Shown: positions 13,367 through 26,946, counted from the stretch's first letter. The stretch is 64,000 nt of DNA from Rutidosis leptorrhynchoides (GCF_046630445.1 NC_092335.1:314574501-314638500), one strand, 5' to 3'. The notes: a model not told the origin generated them from the sequence alone. Made by a program: numbers and translations.

Positions 13367-16300
13367 GTTTTCAATATTAATGCGGCAGAGGCACAGGAAG
13401 ACCCGGAACTTGTTACGGGTACGTTTCTTATTAACAATAAATCTGCTTACGTTTTATTTGATTCGGGTGCGGTTAGAAGCTATATGAGTAGAGATTTTTG
13501 TGCTAAATTAAGTTGTCCATTGACGCCGTTGGATAGTAAATTTTTACTCGAATTAGCAAATGGTAAATTAATTTCAGCAGATTATATATGCCGGAATCGA
13601 GAAATTAAACTGGGTACCGAAATATTTAAGATTGATTTGATACCAGTAGAGTTAGGGAGTTTTGATGTAATAGTTGGCATGGACTGGCTGAAGGAGATGA
13701 AAGCAGAGATCGTATGTTACAAAAATGCAATTCGCATTGTACGAGAAGAAGGAGAACCCTTAATGGTGTACGGAGAAAAGGGCAACACGAAGCTACATCT
13801 TATTAGTAATTTGAAGGCACAAAAACTAATAAGAAAAGGTTGCTATGCTATTCTAGCACATGTTGAGAAAGTACAAACTGAAGAAAAGAGCATCAATGAT
13901 GTTCCCGTCGCAAAAGAATTTCCCGATGTATTTCCGAAAGAATTACCAGGACTACCTCCACATCGATTTGTTGAATTTCAAATAGATCTTGTACCAGGAG
14001 CTGTACCAATAGCTCGTGCCCCTTACAGACTCGCACCCAGCGAGATGAAAGAACTGCAAAGCCAACTGCAAGAACTATTAGAACGTGGTTTCATTCGACC
14101 AAGCACATCACCATGGGAAGCTCCTGTTTTGTTTGTCAAGAAGAATGATGGTACATTTAGGTTGTGTATTGACTATAGAGAGTTGAATAAACTTACCATC
14201 AAAAACCGTTATCCACTGCCGAGAATTGATGACTTATTTGATCAACTACAAGGCTCGTCGGTTTATTCAAAAATCGATTTACGTTCTGGATATCATCAAA
14301 TGCGAGTAAAGGAAGATGATATTCCAAAAACTGCTTTTATGACGCGTTATGGTCATTACGAGTTTATGGTTATGCCGTTTGGATTGACTAACGCACCAGC
14401 TGTGTTCATGGACCTTATGAACCGAGTGTGTGGGCCATATCTTGACAAGTTTGTCATTGTTTTCATCGATGACATACTTATTTACTCAAAGAATGATCAA
14501 GAGCACGAAGAACATTTGAGAAAAGTGCTAGACGTATTGAGCAAAGAAAAACTGTACGCTAAGTTTTCAAAGTGTGCATTTTGGTTGGAAGAAGTTCAAT
14601 TCCTTTGTCACATAGTGAACAAAGAAGGTATCCAGGTGGACCCGGCAAAGATCGAAACCGTTGAAAAGTGGGAAACCCCAAAAACTCCGAAGCATATACG
14701 TCAATTTTTAGGATTGGCTGGTTACTACAGAAGATTCATCCAAGATTTCTCCAAAATAGCAAAACCCTTGACTGCATTAACGCATAAGGGAAGAAATTTG
14801 AATGGAAGGATGAACAAGAGAAGGCGTTTCAGTTATTGAAGAAAAAGTTAACTACGACACCTATATTGTCATTTCCTGAAGGGAATGATGATTTTGTGAT
14901 TTATTGTGACGCATCAAAGCAAGGTCTCGGTTGTGTATTAATGCAACGAACGAAGGTGATTGCTTATGCATCTAGACAATTGAAGATTCACGAGCAGAAT
15001 TATACGATGCATGATTTGGAATTAGGCGCCGTTGTTTTTGCATTAAAGACTTGGAGGCACTACTTATATGGGGTCAAAAGTATTATATATATCGACCACA
15101 AAAGTCTTCAACACATATTTAATCAGAAACAACTGAACATGAGACAACGCAGGTGGATTGAACTGTTGAATGATTATGATTTTGAGATTCGATACCACCC
15201 GGGGAAGGCGAATGTGGTAGCTGACGCTTTGAGTAGAAAGGACAGAGAACCTATACGGGTAAAAGCTATGAATATAATTATTCGTACTAACCTTACTACT
15301 CAAATAAAGGAGGCGCAACAGGGGGTTGTAAAAGAAGGAAAGTTGAAGAATGAGATACCCAAAGGATCAGAGAAACATCTTAATATTCGGGAAGACGGAA
15401 CCCGAAATAGGGCTGATAGAATTTGGGTACCAAGGTTTGGAGATGTGAGAGAAATGGTACTTAAGGAAGCTCATAAAACCAGATATTCAATACATCCCGG
15501 AGCGGGGAAGATGTATAAAGATCTCAAGAAACACTTTTGGTGGCCGGGTATGAAAGCCGATATTGCTAAATATGTAGGAGAATGTTTGACGTGTTCTAAG
15601 GTCAAAGCTGAACATCAGAAACCATCAGGTCTACTACAACAACCTGAAATCCCGGAATGGAAATGGGAAAACATTACCATGGATTTCATTACTAAATTGC
15701 CAAGGACTGCAAGTGGTTATGATACTATTTGGGTAATAGTTGATCGTCTCACCAAGTCAGCACACTTCCTGTCAATGAGAGAAGATGACAAAATGGAGAA
15801 GCTGGTGCGATTGTATTTGAAGGAGGTTGTCTCCAGACATGGAATACCTGTCTCTATTATAGGGATGGTAGATTTGTTTCAAGGTTCTGGCAGACGTTGC
15901 AACAAGCATTGGGGACTCGTCTAGACATGAGTACTGCCTATCATCCACAAACTGATGGGCAGAGCGAAAGGACGATACAAACGCTTGAAGACATGCTACG
16001 AGCATGTGTTATTGATTTCGGAAACAATTGGGATCGACACCTACCGTTAGCAGAATTTTCATACAACAACAGTTATCATTCTAGTATTGAGATGGCGCCG
16101 TTTGAGGCACTTTATGGTAGAAAGTGCAGGTCTCCAATTTATTGGAATGAAGTGGGGGATAGACAGATTACGGGTCCGGAGATAATACAAGAAACTACCG
16201 AGAAAATCATCCAAATTCAACAACGATTGAAAATTGCCCAGAGTCGACAAAAGAGCTACGCGGACAGTAAAAGAAAAGATATAGAGTTTGAAATTGGAGA

Positions 16301-16739
16301 AATGGTCATGCTTAAGGTTTCACCTTGGAAAGGCGTTGTTCGATTTGGTAAACGGGGGAAACTAAATCCAAGGTACATTGGACCATTCAAGATTATAGAT
16401 CGTGTCGGACCAGTAGCTTACCAACTGGAGCTACCTCAACAACTCGCGGCTGTACATAACACTTTCCACGTCTCGAATTTGAAGAAATGTTTTGCTAAAG
16501 AAGATCTCACTATTCCGTTGGACGAAATCCAAATCAATGAAAAACGTCAATTCATTGAAGAACCCGTCCAAATAATGGATCGTGAGGTTAAGAGACTTAA
16601 GCAAAACAAGATACCGATTGTTAAGGTTCGATGGAATGCTCATAGAGGACCCGAGTTCACCTGGGAGCATGAAGATCAGATGAAGAAGAAATACCCGCAT
16701 CTATTTCCAGAAGATTCGTCAACACCTTCAACAGCTTAA
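13367..16739 (+). pseudogene. Element A pol (protease, reverse transcriptase, RNase H, integrase, chromodomain-like tail)
   Basis: Domains in order: aspartic protease around 13454-13700 (LFDSGA), reverse transcriptase around 14010-14620 ([10 protein letters not shown], the catalytic DD pair), RNase H around 14870-15240 ([25 protein letters not shown]), integrase zinc-binding and core region around 15440-16270 ([32 protein letters not shown]), and a tail ending [10 protein letters not shown] around 16640-16680, typical of plant chromoviruses and thought to steer integration into heterochromatin. Order and motifs fit Ty3/gypsy, Tekay-like. Broken in a few places. Confidence 0.92.
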
Positions 16740-16750
16740 AATTTCGGGAC

Positions 16751-16774
16751 GAAATTTATTTAACGGGTAGGTAC
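16751..16774 (+). promoter_or_regulatory. Polypurine-tract region before the 3' LTR of A
   Basis: The stretch ending AACGGGTAGGTAC directly abuts the LTR and is kept in the left A element (1161-1185) and in B (40918-40941). In this family the plus-strand primer is expected here, although the purine run is short. Confidence 0.65.
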
Positions 16775-19700
16775 TGTAGTGACCCGAACTTTTCCATGTT
16801 TATATATATTAATTGAGATTGATATTTACATGACTAAATTTTTCCAATGTGTTAAGCAATCAAACATTTTAAGACTTGATTAAATGGAATAAGTTTCATA
16901 TAGACAATTGATCACCCAAGTTGACCGGCGATTCACGAACGTTGCAAATTTGTAAAAAATACATGTTGTGGTATATATAGACATATATATATATGGTTGA
17001 CATGAGATTATGATGAGTAAGTATCTCACTAAATATATTAACAATGTGTGATATACATCAGAAATGAGATTACTAAGTTAAGAAACTCGAAATGATATAT
17101 ATAACGATTATCGTTATGATAACGTCTACTAAATACATATGTATCATATTAAGATATTGATACACTATATTTAACATGATAAAATGATATTTAAATATAT
17201 CATTAAGTGTGTTAATAATGAACTACATATGTAAAAAAAAGACTACTAACTCAAGAATTACGAAACGAGACTTATATGTAACGATTATCGTTGTAACGAT
17301 ATTTTAATGTATATATCATATTAAGAGATATTCATACATCATAATATCATGATAACATAATAATTTAACATCTCATTTGATATAATAAACATTGGGTTAA
17401 CAACATTAATTGAGATCGTTAACTTAAAGGTTTCAAAACAACACTTACATGTAACGACTAACGAAGACTTAACGACTCCATTAGAATGTATATACATGTT
17501 GTGTTTTGATATGTATTCTTACACTTTTTAAAGACTTCAAGACACATATCAAAGTACTTCTACTTAACAAAAATGCTTAAAATTACATCCTCGTTCAGTT
17601 TCATCAACAATTCTACTCGTATGCACCCGTATTCGTACTCGTACAATACACAGCTTTTAGATGTATGTACTATTGGTATATACACTCTAATGATCAGCTC
17701 TTAGCAGCCCATGTGAGTCACCTAAAACATGTAGGAACCATCATTTGGCAACTAGCATGAAATATCTCATAAAATTACAAAAATATTAGTAATCATTCAT
17801 GACTTATTTACATGAAAACAAAATTACATATCCTTTATATCTAATCCATATACCAACGACCAAAAATACCTACAAATACTTTCATTCTTCAATTTTATTC
17901 ATCTAATTGATCTCTCTCAAGTTCCATCTTCAAGTTCTAAGTGTTCTTCATAAATTCCATAAGTATAGTTTCATAAAAATCAAGAATACTTCCAAGTTTG
18001 CAAGTCTACTTCCAAGCTTTCTAATCCATTCCAAGTAATCATCTAAGATCAAGGAACCTTTGTTATTTACAATAGGTTATCTCTCTAATTCAAGGTAATA
18101 TTCATATTCAAACTTTGATTCAATTTCTACAACTATAACAATCTTATTTCGAGTGAAAATCTTACTTAACTGTTTTCGTGTCATGATTCTGCTTCAAGAA
18201 CTTTCAAGCCATCCAAGGATCCTTTGAAGCTAGATTCATTTTTCTCATTTCTAGTAGTTTTATCCAGAAAACTTGAGGTAGTAATGATGTTCATAACATC
18301 ATTCGATTCATACATATAAAGCTATCTTATTCGAAGGTTTAAACTTGTAATCACTAGAACATAGTTTAGTTAATTCTAAACTTGTTTGCAAACAAAAGTT
18401 AATCCTTCTAACTTGACTTTTAAAATCAACTAAACACATGTTCTATATCTATATGATATGCTAATTTAATGATTTAAAACCTGGAAACACGATGAACACC
18501 ATAAAATCGGATATACGCCGTCGTAGTGAAACCGGGGGCTGTTTTGGTTTGGATAATTAAAAACTATGATAAACTTTGATTTAAAAGTTGTTCTTTCTGG
18601 GAAAATGATTTTCTATATGAACATGAAACTATATCCAAAAATCTTGGTTAAACTCAAAGTGAATGTATGTTTTTCAAAATGGTCATCAAGATGTCGTTCT
18701 TTCGACGGAAATGACTACCTCTTTAGTAATTGACATGTAACCTAAATTTCCGACTATAAACCTATACTTTTTCTGTTTGGATTTTTAAATTAGAGTTCAA
18801 TATGAAACCATAGCAATTTGATTCACTCAAAACGGATTTAAAATGAAGAAGTTATGGGTAAAACAAGATTGGATATTTTTGATCTTTTTAGCTACGGGAA
18901 ATGTTTAACAAATCTATACAAATTATATCCTAGCTAACTTATATTGTATTATACATGTATTCTAATATATTATGTAATCTTGGGATACCATAGACACGTA
19001 TGTAAATATTTTGACATAATCGACCCATGTATATATATTATTTGGAACAACCATAGACACTCTATATGCAGTAATGTTGGAGTTAGCTATACAGGGTTGA
19101 GGTTGATTCCAAAAATATATATACTTTGAGTTGTGATCTAGCCTGAGACGTGTATACACTGGGTCTTGGATTGATTCAAGATAATATATATCGATTTATT
19201 TCTGTACATCTAACTGTGGACAACTAGTTGTAGGTTATTAACAAGGACAGCTGACTTAATACACTCAAATCTTTAAAACATAATAAAAATGGTTGTAATT
19301 ATATTTTGATCATACTTTGATATATATGTACATATTTGTATAGGTTCGTGAATCGATCCGTGGCCAAGCCTTATTTCCGAGGAAGGAAATATCTGTGAAA
19401 GTGAGTTATAGTCCCACTTTTAAAATCTAATATTTTTGGGATGAAAATACATGCAGGTTTTATAAATAATTTACAAAATAGACACAAGTACGTGAAACTA
19501 CATTCTATGGTTGAATTATCGAAATCGAATATACCCCTTTTTATTAAGTCTGGTAATCTAAGAATTAGGGAACAGACACCCTAATTGACGCGAATCCTAA
19601 AGATAGATCTATTGGGCCTAACAAACCCCATCCAAAGTACCGGATGCTTTAGTACTTCAAAATTTATATCATATCCGAAGGGTGTCCCGGAATGATGGGG

Positions 19701-20233
19701 ATATTCTTATATATGTATCTTGTTAATGTCGGTTACCAGGTGTTCACCATATGAATGATTTTTATCTCTATGTATGGGATGTGTATTGAAATATGAAATC
19801 TTGTGGTCTATTGTTACGATTTGATATATATAGGTTAAACCTATAACTCACCAACATTTTTGTTGACATTTAAAGCATGTTTATTCTCAGGTGAATACTA
19901 AGAGTTTCCGCTGTTGCATACTAAAATAAGGTCAAGATTTGGAGTCCATGTTTGTATGATATTGTGTAAAAACTGCATTCAAGAAACATATGTCGATGTA
20001 ATATATTTCTATTGTAAACCATTATGTAATGGTCATGTGTAAACAGTATATTTTAGATTATCATTATTTGATAATCTACGTAATGCTTTTAAAACCTTTA
20101 TTGATAAAATAAAGGTTATGGTTGTTTTAAAAATAAATGCAGTCTTTGAAAAACGTCTCATATAGAGGTCGAAACCTCGCAACAAAATTAATTAATATGG
20201 AACGTTTATAATCAATATGAACGGGACATTTCA
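16775..20233 (+). repeat. 3' LTR of the complete family A element
   Basis: 3459 bp, nearly identical to 6769-10228, beginning TGTAGTGACCC and ending ACATTTCA followed by the TTACA duplication. Confidence 0.95.
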
Positions 20234-20238
20234 TTACA
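20234..20238. repeat. Target site duplication TTACA, right copy
   Basis: Matches 6764-6768; after it the family C LTR resumes. Confidence 0.93.
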
Positions 20239-22991
20239 AATTCATTATTTAAAAATAACATAAACTACGAATGCAAAAGAAAAGTTCCATGATTGAGACA
20301 TCTCTAAGTTATGCAGCGGAATTCTAGCACAGCAGGTCCTCAACAGCAAGTTTAAACACCAAGACAGCAAGTCTAAACAGCGAAAGCAACAAACCTCTAA
20401 GCACCTGAGAAAACATGCTTAAAAACATCAACAATAATGTTGATGAGCTATAGTTTAAGTTGTAACAGTAATGTAAGGTAGGTCACGAAATTTCAGTGTT
20501 TCAAAACAGTATGAAGAGTATATGTTTAACCGTGGGTACTTGGTAACTAACTTAACGTTTATAACTCCCTAAAAGTACACTTGGCGAGTGTGTATGTTTA
20601 CGAAGTATTAAACACCCGTTAAATGCTAGCACGACTAGCCCGAGTGGGGATGTCAAACCCTATGGATCCATATCTAAGATTCGCGTTCACGGGTTCAAAA
20701 ACCAATGACTAAACGTTATCGAGCTAAGGGGAAAGTTTATGCCGTTGTATAACCCACACATATATATAATTTAAGTACTCGTTCCTAGTATGTAAAATGT
20801 AAAAAGCGCATGTATTCTTAGTCCCAAAATAGTTAAAGTAAAAAAGGGATGCTATAACTCACAGTGATAAGAGCGGTAAAGTCGATAATGAAAGTATGCA
20901 AGTAGTAAGTCGGTCCGAAAGGTCGTCAACCTAAGTCAAAGGTTATTAGGTCAGTATGTTATCCTCATAAGTTCTAATAGTTCATAAAATAAGTTTAAGT
21001 GTCATTATCATCATCATTCATCATCATAAAAGCTAAGTAAGTTTGACAAGAATAAAGATCAAAACAATGGGCTGATTTCGGTCAGCTGTTACGACATCTA
21101 TACAAAACGAAAAGATACGTAATCAGTGGCTATGGCTCCGTATGTGAGTCCCCTAACCGCTGACCAATTTTTAGAACCAAACTCATCTTCGTTTGACCGT
21201 GGTGACAGTTTAAGTGCGAGTAGGTCAGAAATTTCAGCACGACATTAATAGGGTGTAGTGACTTTCGGAAGGCCATAAATCCTAAACCGTAACTCGGATT
21301 AAGACGAGGTCTAAACGGAAAATCATCTACTCGAACCGAAATAACTGAAAATAAACTTTTCAGTATCCCAGGTGGTCTGATCTGATCCCAAAAACAGTAA
21401 CCAAGGTGCTCCGGTGGGGTTCTTAGTGCTTGATGCTCATCACGGTTCTCGTCTTTGATGCTTGTAGCTTCAAGTGTACAACTCATTGATGGGTTAGCAT
21501 CACCTTGACCAAGATTCTACCATAAACACATAATATTTTAAGGCCAAGTAAGAACATAACTCATTTAAGAGTCTTAGATGGACGATGAACCAAGGTTACA
21601 TCATATCCTTAGTCTTAACACAATTACAAGTTACATTTACAACTAAAGCTACAAACTTTACTTCAATCAAGCAAGTATGAACATAATCTAAGTCAAATGA
21701 AGTGATGGAACCTTAAGCTAGAGAGCTTGGATCCCTTTCACACAAGTTATAAGGTCACAAAGCTAGAAAGCTTGAACCTTTAGTGTTCTTGAAGAACTTG
21801 ACGCATAAAGCTTAGATCTTTAAGTTATATGAAGACCATAAATACAAGTTTTGATCTTTATAACAAAATAATGAGGTCATATGTTAGGAAACTTAGATCC
21901 AACAAAAGATATGAAGATTCAAGCTAGAAAGCTTGCATCTTGGTTGTTCTTGAAGATCTTGAAGCATAAAGCTTAGATCTTTAAGTTACATGAAGATTAC
22001 AAACACAAGTTTGAATCTTTATAACAAAATAACAAGATTAAAGTTAAAAGATATAGATCTACAAAGTAGGTGAAGATTCAAAGCTAGAAAGCTTGAATCT
22101 TCCATGTTCTTGAAGGATTCAAATCCAAGTTTGAATCTACAAGATGTAATCAAGATCAAAGCTAAAAAGCTAGACCCATGATGATGATGATGATGATGAT
22201 GAATTCGTGAGAGAGAGAGGAAGAAGTAGAAGAAAAATTAATACTTACACTTTTTAGAGAGAGAAAGAACTAGAGAAAGAATTAGAGAGTGAGTGTGTGT
22301 GAATTACAAATGAAAGCGAGTGTAAAATGGATGGAATAAGGCTTGTATTTATAGGTGAATGAAGTGAGGGGAGGGGGGCGTTGGTCGTGATTTTCATAGG
22401 GGGACAAGGGAGACCAACTTTTGCTTTTTGATTAATGGTTGTCTAAAGTTGGTGCTTATGTTAGGATCTCATGCAACATTAAGGATAATACTTGACATAA
22501 ATGCTAGCATGTTCCCTCTAATAAATGGGCATTTGTCTTACATATTAATGGGTCACTAGCTATTAATAATTGGGCTAATTAAATAGTCCACTAACTAGTG
22601 TAGGGTGGGCTAAGGCCCAACAAGGTAGAAAGTCCAACAAGACTAACTAGTAAGCATAAGTAAATTACTACGCGTAATTAAGCATCCAAAAACCCAGGTA
22701 ATTATTATTATGAAATAATAATTAAGATTTCGTAGTCAAAATATTCCGATTACGACAAAAGTTAAACGTGTACGCAGTACACAGTTTGTTCGTAACATCA
22801 AGTGACACTAACGGTCATAACCGGTGATCAAGTTAAGTATCCTACGTACTTAAAGGCACGTTTTAACACATAAATGAAAGTAAGCCATGTGTATACAGAT
22901 TCCAGAGTATAAAGTAGCACAGTACGCACAAATACGCAGTTTCGCAAAAACGCAAGGCACAAAAACAAGTCGAAAAAGTCGGGTCGTTACA
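20239..22991 (-). repeat. Family C 5' LTR, main piece
   Basis: Minus-strand LTR starting at 22991 with TGTAACGACCCGACTTTTTC. With the 145-bp piece at 6624-6768 it gives an LTR of about 2.9 kb. It aligns with 24309-26946 over most of its length. It contains a TATA-like box at 22345, a CT-rich leader region (22215-22310), and diverged tandem repeats built on AAGCTAGAAAGCTT (about 21710-22180). I see no convincing coding region; a 118-codon frame at 21130-21486 is not kept in the other copy. Confidence 0.85.
22345..22353 (-). promoter_or_regulatory. TATA box of the family C LTR
   Basis: Minus strand TATAAATAC, followed within about 40-130 bases by a CT-rich stretch that looks like a transcript leader. 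The same box is kept in the second C-type LTR at 26295-26303. Confidence 0.7.
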
Positions 22992-23748
22992 ATCGGTCAT
23001 AATTATAAAGTGCGAGAGTCTTCGCCAAATTAACCTTATACCCGAAGTCAAATATTCCAACTAATTGGGGATTCGAACTGTACAAGGTCTTAATACTTTG
23101 TTTAATGAATACACCAGGTTATCAACTGCGTGTAATCCAAGGTTTTAATACTTTGTTAACAATTACACCAATTACCCTTGAATGTAATCCACCCCTATTT
23201 TAATGAGTCCAGTGACTATTAATCCATCCCCGTGTCCGGTCAAATGAACAATTATCAGTATTTATAGATATCCCGCCCACCGTACCCAGTTAAGCGTATG
23301 TGGTTAAATATAAATACATCAAATTATAACCTTTATATTAAATTAACAAGATATCATTTAGTTAATTAAATATAAATCCCATTAATAGCCCATAGTCCAA
23401 TTTCCACAAGTGTCGGTCTTTTGTTCAAACCCCAATTATGGTCCAAATCCCAATAACCTAGTCTTACTATTTAGTCCAACATCACGATTACTTCGGCTTA
23501 AATAAACATAATAATAACTTAGCTACGAGACATTAATTTAAAAAGGTTGAACATAACTTACAATGAGTATTAATCGCGTAGTGTTACACGGACAGAAATT
23601 CGACTTACAAACTTAAAACATTCGCCACTATAACCTTATTATTATTAACTTAATATTAAAATTAAAATTATAATTAAAATATAAATATATATTGAGAGAG
23701 TGAGAGATAAGACTGAATAAGGTATACATAAACTCGTCGAATTCGCTA

Positions 23749-23757
23749 CTATTTATA
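23749..23757 (-). promoter_or_regulatory. TATA box of LTR fragment D
   Basis: TATAAATAG on the minus strand, 23 bases downstream of the first palindromic site at 23780-23795. Confidence 0.65.
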
Positions 23758-23779
23758 GGACTTGGCCATGTACAGTGAT

Positions 23780-23829
23780 CCATGCGATCGCATGGATTTA
23801 AAGCCTCCAGGCCATGCGATCGCATGGCC
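23780..23829. promoter_or_regulatory. Twin palindromes upstream of the TATA box of LTR D
   Basis: CCATGCGATCGCATGG at 23780-23795 and, 30 bases on, GGCCATGCGATCGCATGGCC at 23810-23829. Both are perfect palindromes sharing a 16-base core. Their place next to a TATA box suggests paired binding sites for a dimeric factor; this is inference. Confidence 0.7.
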
Positions 23830-24308
23830 ACCTTCCACTGGTCACCATGCATTAAAAACTTGGGCTACTCGTATTTTTTAATATATATATATATATATAA
23901 TATAATATATATAATATAATATAATTATATATATATTATATTATATTCTTGTGCATCGTTGACTTATAATTTTAGGTCTGTTGACTTGCGCGTTGACAGT
24001 TGGTTCATGTACCGGTTCCGGATTTTCGAACGTCCTTTCGTACGATTTAATATCTTGTACTTTGCGTTTCGCGGCTCGTACTCTTGTAACTTTTAGACGT
24101 TTCTCATCAATAAATTGAACCACTTGGATTGTACTTTGTACTTTTTAGCGTTTTGGTCATTTGCATCTTCAAATCGTCGAATCTGTCTTTTGTCTTCACC
24201 TTTTATTATTTAAACGAATATCACTTGTAAATAGAACAATTGCAACCAAAAGCTTGTCTTTCTTGAAGGATAATGCTATGAAATATATGTTCGGTTTTAG
24301 CATTATCA

Positions 24309-26946
24309 GCAGGTCCATAACAGCAAGTCTATAACACCAAGACATCAAGTCTAACAGCGGAAGCAACATCGTCTAAGCACCTGAGAAATGCACGCTTAAA
24401 AGTCAACATGAATGTTGTTGAGCTATAGTTTGTAATCAGTAAAGTAATGTAGACCACGAGTTATCGTATTCAAAATAGTATAAAAAGTATATGCTTATCC
24501 GTGGGCACCCGGTAACTAACTTAACGTAATAGTAATACCCCCTAAAAGTACACTTGGCGAGTGCGTATGTCCTCGAAGTATCAAACACCCATTAAATGCT
24601 AGCGCGACTAGCCCGAGTGGGGATGTCAAACCCTATGGATCCATATCTAATATTCGCGTTCACCGGTTCAAAACCAATGATTAAACATTACCGTGCTAAG
24701 GGGAATCTTTATGCCGTTATATAACCCACACATATGTAAAGTTTAAGTAATCATGTCAAGTAAGTAAAACATAAAAAAAACGCATGTATTCTCAGTCCCA
24801 AAAATAGTATAACTAAAAAGGGAAGCTATAACTTACAGTGAATAAGCAGTAAAAGTCGATACAAAATGTATGCAGGTAGTAAGTCGGTCCGAAAGGTCGT
24901 CAACCTAAGTCAAAGGTCACTAGGTCAATTTGTTGTCCCAAAAGGTTTAAAAGTGAATAAATTAAGTTTAAGTGTCATCATCGACATCGTCATTATCATC
25001 ATCATTCATCAACACTAAGGTAAGTTTAACAAGAATAGAGATCGAAACAAAAGGCTGAATTCGGACAGCTGTTACGACCTCTATACAAATCTAAAAGACG
25101 CGTAGTCAGTGGCTATTGCTCCGTATGTGAGTCCTCTAACTGCTGACCAATTTTCATAACCTAACTCGTCTTCGTTTGACCATGGCGATGGTTTAAGTGC
25201 AAGTAGGTCAGAAATTTCAGCACAACGTTACAAGGGCGTAGTGACTTTCGGAAGGCCATAAATCCTAAACCGTATATCGGATTAAGTCGAGGCCTAAACG
25301 AAAAGTCATCTACTCGAAACTAACTATCTGAAAATTAATTTTCAGAAGCCCAGGAGTCTGATCAGACCCCGAAAAATAGCAAACAAGTGCTCCGGTGAGG
25401 TTCTCGGTGCTTGATGCTTATCACGGTTCTCATCCTTGATGCTTGTAAGCTTCAAGTGTGCAACTCTTTAATGTTTTAGTATCATTTTGACCAAGGTTCA
25501 ACCATCAACACACAATTAAGAGTAAAATCTATCATTCTACAAGTTTTGAACATCAAGATTGCCTCTTTATTGCATAAATCCAATAAAGCTTCAACCTTTG
25601 TCCATTTTACACAAGTTCATGCATCTATATCATATGTGATGATGAAGACTTGATCTTTATCATCACAATAAAACACAAAAAGGTTTCAAGTAAGTGAGCT
25701 CTACAATAATAACTTAGATCTCAAGTATTAAGAAAATTCTAAGCTAGAAAGCTTGGATCTTTACAAGATTAATGAGATCATAAGCTAGAAAGCTAAGATC
25801 TTTAACAAAATAATGAAAGTAATGAGACCATAAGCTAAAAGGCTAAGATCTTTAACATAATAATGAAACCCTAAGCTAAAAAGCTTGAATCTTTAGTGTT
25901 CTTGAAGATCTTGAAGCATAAAGCTTGAATCTTTAAGATACATGAAGATTACAAACACAAGTTTGAATCTTTATAACAAAATAACAAGATTAAAGCTAAA
26001 AAGATTTAGATCTACAAAATAAGTGAAGATTCAAAGCTAGAAAGCTTGAATCTTCTATGTTCTTGAAGGATTCAAACCCAAGTTTGAATCTTTAAGATAT
26101 AACAAGATCAAAAGCTAAAAGCTAGATTCACAAAATGATGATGATGATGATGTCATGTGGATGAAGGGGAGAAGAAGAAGAAATAAATCAAAAACTTACA
26201 CTTTTTAGAGTGAGAAAGACTAGAGAGAGAATTAGAGAGTAAGTGTGTGTAAATTGCAAATGAGATCAAGTGTGAAATGAGTGAAATAAGGCTTGTATTT
26301 ATAGGTGGTGAGGAGGTGGGAGGGTGATGGTGGCCGTGGGTATTGGTGGGGGACAAGGGGACAAACTTTTGCTGTTTGGTTAATGGTTGTCTAAAGTAGT
26401 TGCTTATGTTAGGATCCCATGCAACATTAAGGATAATGCTTAACAAAAATGCTTGTATGTTCCCTCTAATAAATGGACATTTGTCTTTCATTAATATGGG
26501 TCACTAACTTATTTAAATTGCGCTAATTAAATAGTCCACTAGCTAGTGTAGGGTGGGCTAAAGTCCAAAAAGGTAGAAAGTCCAACAAGACTAACTAGTG
26601 TGCTCTAGTAAATTACTAAGCGTAATTAAGCATCCAAAAACCCAAGTAATTGTTACTATAAAATAACAATTAGTATTTCGTAGTCGTAATATTCCGGTTA
26701 CGACAAAAAGTTAAACGTGTGCACAGTACGCAGTTCGTTCTAAACGTCAAGTGACACTAACGGTCATAAAGGCTTCCAGGGTTCAAGTTAAGTAACCTAC
26801 GTACTTAAAGGAACATTTTAATATATAAACGAAAGTAATCCACATGTAGTAAGATCCCAGAGTACAGTATAGCTCAGTATCCACAAATACGCAGTTTCGT
26901 GAAAGCACAAAGCACAAAAGCAAGTAGAAAAAGTCGGGTCGTTACA
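24309..26946 (-). repeat. Second C-type LTR, truncated
   Basis: Aligns with 20326-22991, including the TATA box (26295-26303), the CT-rich leader region and the AAGCTAGAAAGCTT repeats (about 25740-26110). It starts at 26946 with TGTAACGACCCGAC. The last part expected in its reading direction is missing where LTR D begins at 24308. It is clearly diverged from the first C LTR, so it belongs to a separate and probably older insertion. Confidence 0.8.

Larger units (their letters stand above)
6769..20233 (+). mobile_element. Complete family A Ty3/gypsy retrotransposon (13.5 kb) carrying an extra F-box ORF
   Basis: Both LTRs, primer site, polypurine region and matching target duplication are present. 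Order: LTR, primer site, acidic upstream ORF, F-box/Sel1-like ORF, gag, protease, reverse transcriptase, RNase H, integrase with chromodomain-like tail, LTR. Domain order and motifs place it in the chromovirus branch, probably Tekay/Del-like, which is known for long LTRs. Structurally whole; the gag-pol part is broken at a handful of places. The two LTRs differ by roughly 2-3 percent where I compared them by eye, suggesting an insertion about one million years old, with wide error. Confidence 0.93.
4516..22991 (-). mobile_element. Family C Ty3/gypsy element, 5' half, interrupted by the complete A element
   Basis: Minus-strand LTR retroelement. Reading leftwards from 22991: LTR beginning TGTAACGACCCGAC, interrupted at 20238/6769 by the complete A element, LTR end ...GGCGTCACA at 6624, primer binding site, untranslated leader, an upstream acidic ORF, then gag, which is cut at 4516 by the left A element. 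Pol and the other LTR lie outside the window to the left. The gag and primer site are those of a plant chromovirus, probably Tekay/Del-like. It is a fossil split by two insertions. Confidence 0.85.
22992..24308 (-). repeat. LTR fragment of another retroelement (family D), interrupted by element C
   Basis: Unrelated to the A, B and C LTRs. On the minus strand it starts at 24308 with TGATAATGCTAAAACCGAAC, and the first bases form an inverted repeat (GATAATGCTA ... TAGCATTATC). It contains a TATA box at 23749, two palindromes of 16 and 20 bases just upstream of that box, a TA array at about 23878-23945, and then AT-rich sequence up to the start of LTR C at 22991. Its far end is not in this window. 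Family unassigned; an Athila/Tat-like LTR is possible. Confidence 0.6.

Noticed and set aside
21130-21486. 118-codon minus-strand frame in the C LTR
   Set aside because: Not open in the second C-type LTR and matches no family; LTRs of this type are normally non-coding.
26153-26491. 112-codon minus-strand frame in the second C-type LTR
   Set aside because: It covers the TATA box and CT-rich leader region, is Ser/His/Pro biased and is not kept in the first copy.
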